Shown: positions 5,918-6,491 of the stretch, one piece after another
Position numbering within the stretch: position 1 is the stretch's first letter
Layout of the letters: every line of letters starts with the position of its first letter
Source of the DNA: Pseudomonadota bacterium
Lineage (GTDB): Bacteria > Pseudomonadota > Alphaproteobacteria > Rhizobiales > Afifellaceae
DNA: 6,491 bases
Direction: 5' to 3'
Assembly: GCA_023417735.1 (NCBI GenBank)
Contig: JAEZEK010000054.1
Location: forward strand, 1 to 6,491
The notes under the pieces: generated by a model
What the model was told of the DNA's origin: nothing
The model's database searches: none
Seen by the model: only the letters and a program-made list of their open reading frames with translations
Translations under genes and position numbers: made by a program

Positions 5918-5951
5918 CGCGGCCGGCCCCTCAGACGAAGGCCGGCCCGCG
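5918..5951. terminator. GC-rich hairpin between convergent genes
   Basis: GGCCGGCC (5921-5928) pairs with GGCCGGCC (5940-5947) across an 11-nt loop. With one bulged C at 5948 the stem extends by three further pairs (5918-5920 with 5949-5951). It begins 3 nt after the SDR stop codon and contains the DnaJ-type gene's stop codon in its loop, so it could end transcription from both sides. There is no run of T on either strand, so a classical intrinsic terminator is not proven. Confidence 0.5.
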
Positions 5952-6491
5952 CGGCGAGGGGCGCTGCTCCTCGCGCCAGCGGCGCATGAGCGCCTCGAGC
6001 TCGGCGTCCGCGGATTCCGGCAGAGCGACACGGAGGTTCACGAGCAGGTCGCCGTTGCCTTGCGGCCCCGGCAGGCCCTTGCCCTTGAGACGGAGCGCCC
6101 GGCCGCCGCTCGAGCCGGGCGGCACCGTCACCTGAACCTTGCCGGAGAGAGTCGGCACGGCGATCTTCGCGCCCAGCACCGCCTCGTCGAGGCTCACCGG
6201 CACCTCGATCCTGAGGTCGGCGCCCTCCGCCTTGAAGAGCGGGTGCGGCACGAAACGGACGGTCACGAGCGCGTCGCCCGGCTGGCCGCCGCTCGCCGAT
6301 GGATTGCCCTGCCCGGCGAGACGGATCACCTGGCCGTCCGTGACGCCCTTCGGGAGGGTGAGCGCGACGGTCTTGCCGGTCGGCAGCGCCACCTTGGGGC
6401 GGGCGCCGCGGGCAATGTCCTCGAGCGTGACGGCGATGTCCGCGCGCACGTCCGTGCCGCGCTGCGGCGGCTGCCGCGGCCCGCCGCGGGC
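5931..6491 (-). CDS. DnaJ/CbpA-type co-chaperone, C-terminal part (5' end outside window)
   Basis: The frame is open to the window edge; 186 residues are visible, ending at the TGA at 5931-5933. They cover the end of a Gly/Pro/Gln/Arg-rich linker and both C-terminal substrate-binding domains. The first holds DVRADIAVTLEDIARG and LPKGVTDGQVIRLAGQGNP, and after HPLFKAEGADL the second holds LDEAVLGAKIAVPTLSG, VPPGSSGGRALRLKGKGLP and GNGDLLVNLRV. Between them there is no CxxCxGxG zinc finger, so this is the CbpA/DnaJ class II type and not classical DnaJ. The J domain, with its HPD motif that stimulates DnaK ATPase, must lie beyond the window edge and cannot be checked here. A GTG at 6449 lies inside the first beta strand and is not a start. 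The gene converges on the SDR gene with 15 bp between stops and is unlikely to be linked to it in function. Confidence 0.9.
   Translation of the reverse strand, partial: ARGGPRQPPQRGTDVRADIAVTLEDIARGARPKVALPTGKTVALTLPKGVTDGQVIRLAGQGNPSASGGQPGDALVTVRFVPHPLFKAEGADLRIEVPVSLDEAVLGAKIAVPTLSGKVQVTVPPGSSGGRALRLKGKGLPGPQGNGDLLVNLRVALPESADAELEALMRRWREEQRPSPRGPAFV

Noticed and set aside
6447..6449. GTG as a start of a short DnaJ C-terminal-only protein
   Set aside because: The frame continues upstream through a Gly/Pro/Gln-rich linker typical of CbpA-type proteins to the window edge. The GTG lies within the first beta strand of the substrate-binding domain.

Overview
The window looks like a piece of a GC-rich alphaproteobacterial chromosome, probably of the Hyphomicrobiales (Rhizobiales) type. 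That is an inference from the very high GC content, strong GC bias at third codon positions, dense gene packing and protein families present; no rRNA or other taxonomic marker is in view. There are no tRNA or rRNA genes, CRISPR arrays, insertion sequences, integrases or other signs of a mobile island. Six genes are well supported, plus one of unknown function. The first and last genes are cut by the window edges.

Layout. (1) Positions 2-841, plus strand: the 3' part of a DUF1513 beta-propeller-like protein. (2) 915-1604, plus: a 229-aa protein I do not recognise. (3) 1621-2847, minus, convergent with the previous gene across 16 bp: a 408-aa LVIVD-repeat (beta-propeller-like) protein. (4) 2848-3181: a 334-bp divergent intergenic region, the only sizeable non-coding stretch. 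It holds an AT-richer core with a nested inverted repeat (3025-3050) resembling a Zur-type operator and a small cluster of GATTTCCG-type direct repeats. (5) 3182-4258, plus: a COG0523 (CobW/ZNG1-like) G3E GTPase with a histidine-rich metal-binding tract. (6) 4297-5049, plus: a crotonase-fold protein of the enoyl-CoA isomerase (ECI2-like) type. (7) 5046-5915, plus: an HSDL2-like short-chain dehydrogenase whose start overlaps the previous stop. (8) 5931-6491, minus: the C-terminal part of a DnaJ/CbpA-type co-chaperone, separated from gene 7 by a GC-rich hairpin.

How the genes may work together. Genes 5-7 run in one direction with 38 bp and -4 bp spacing and are probably one operon. The isomerase/SDR pair is translationally coupled and fits acyl-CoA or fatty-acid metabolism. 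The GTPase is expected to deliver a metal, most likely zinc. A possible Zur-type site upstream suggests that the operon responds to zinc starvation, which is the most interesting hypothesis in the window. Most of the window is ordinary core or accessory metabolism; I see no clear sign of a wholly new system, and the points worth checking are modest.
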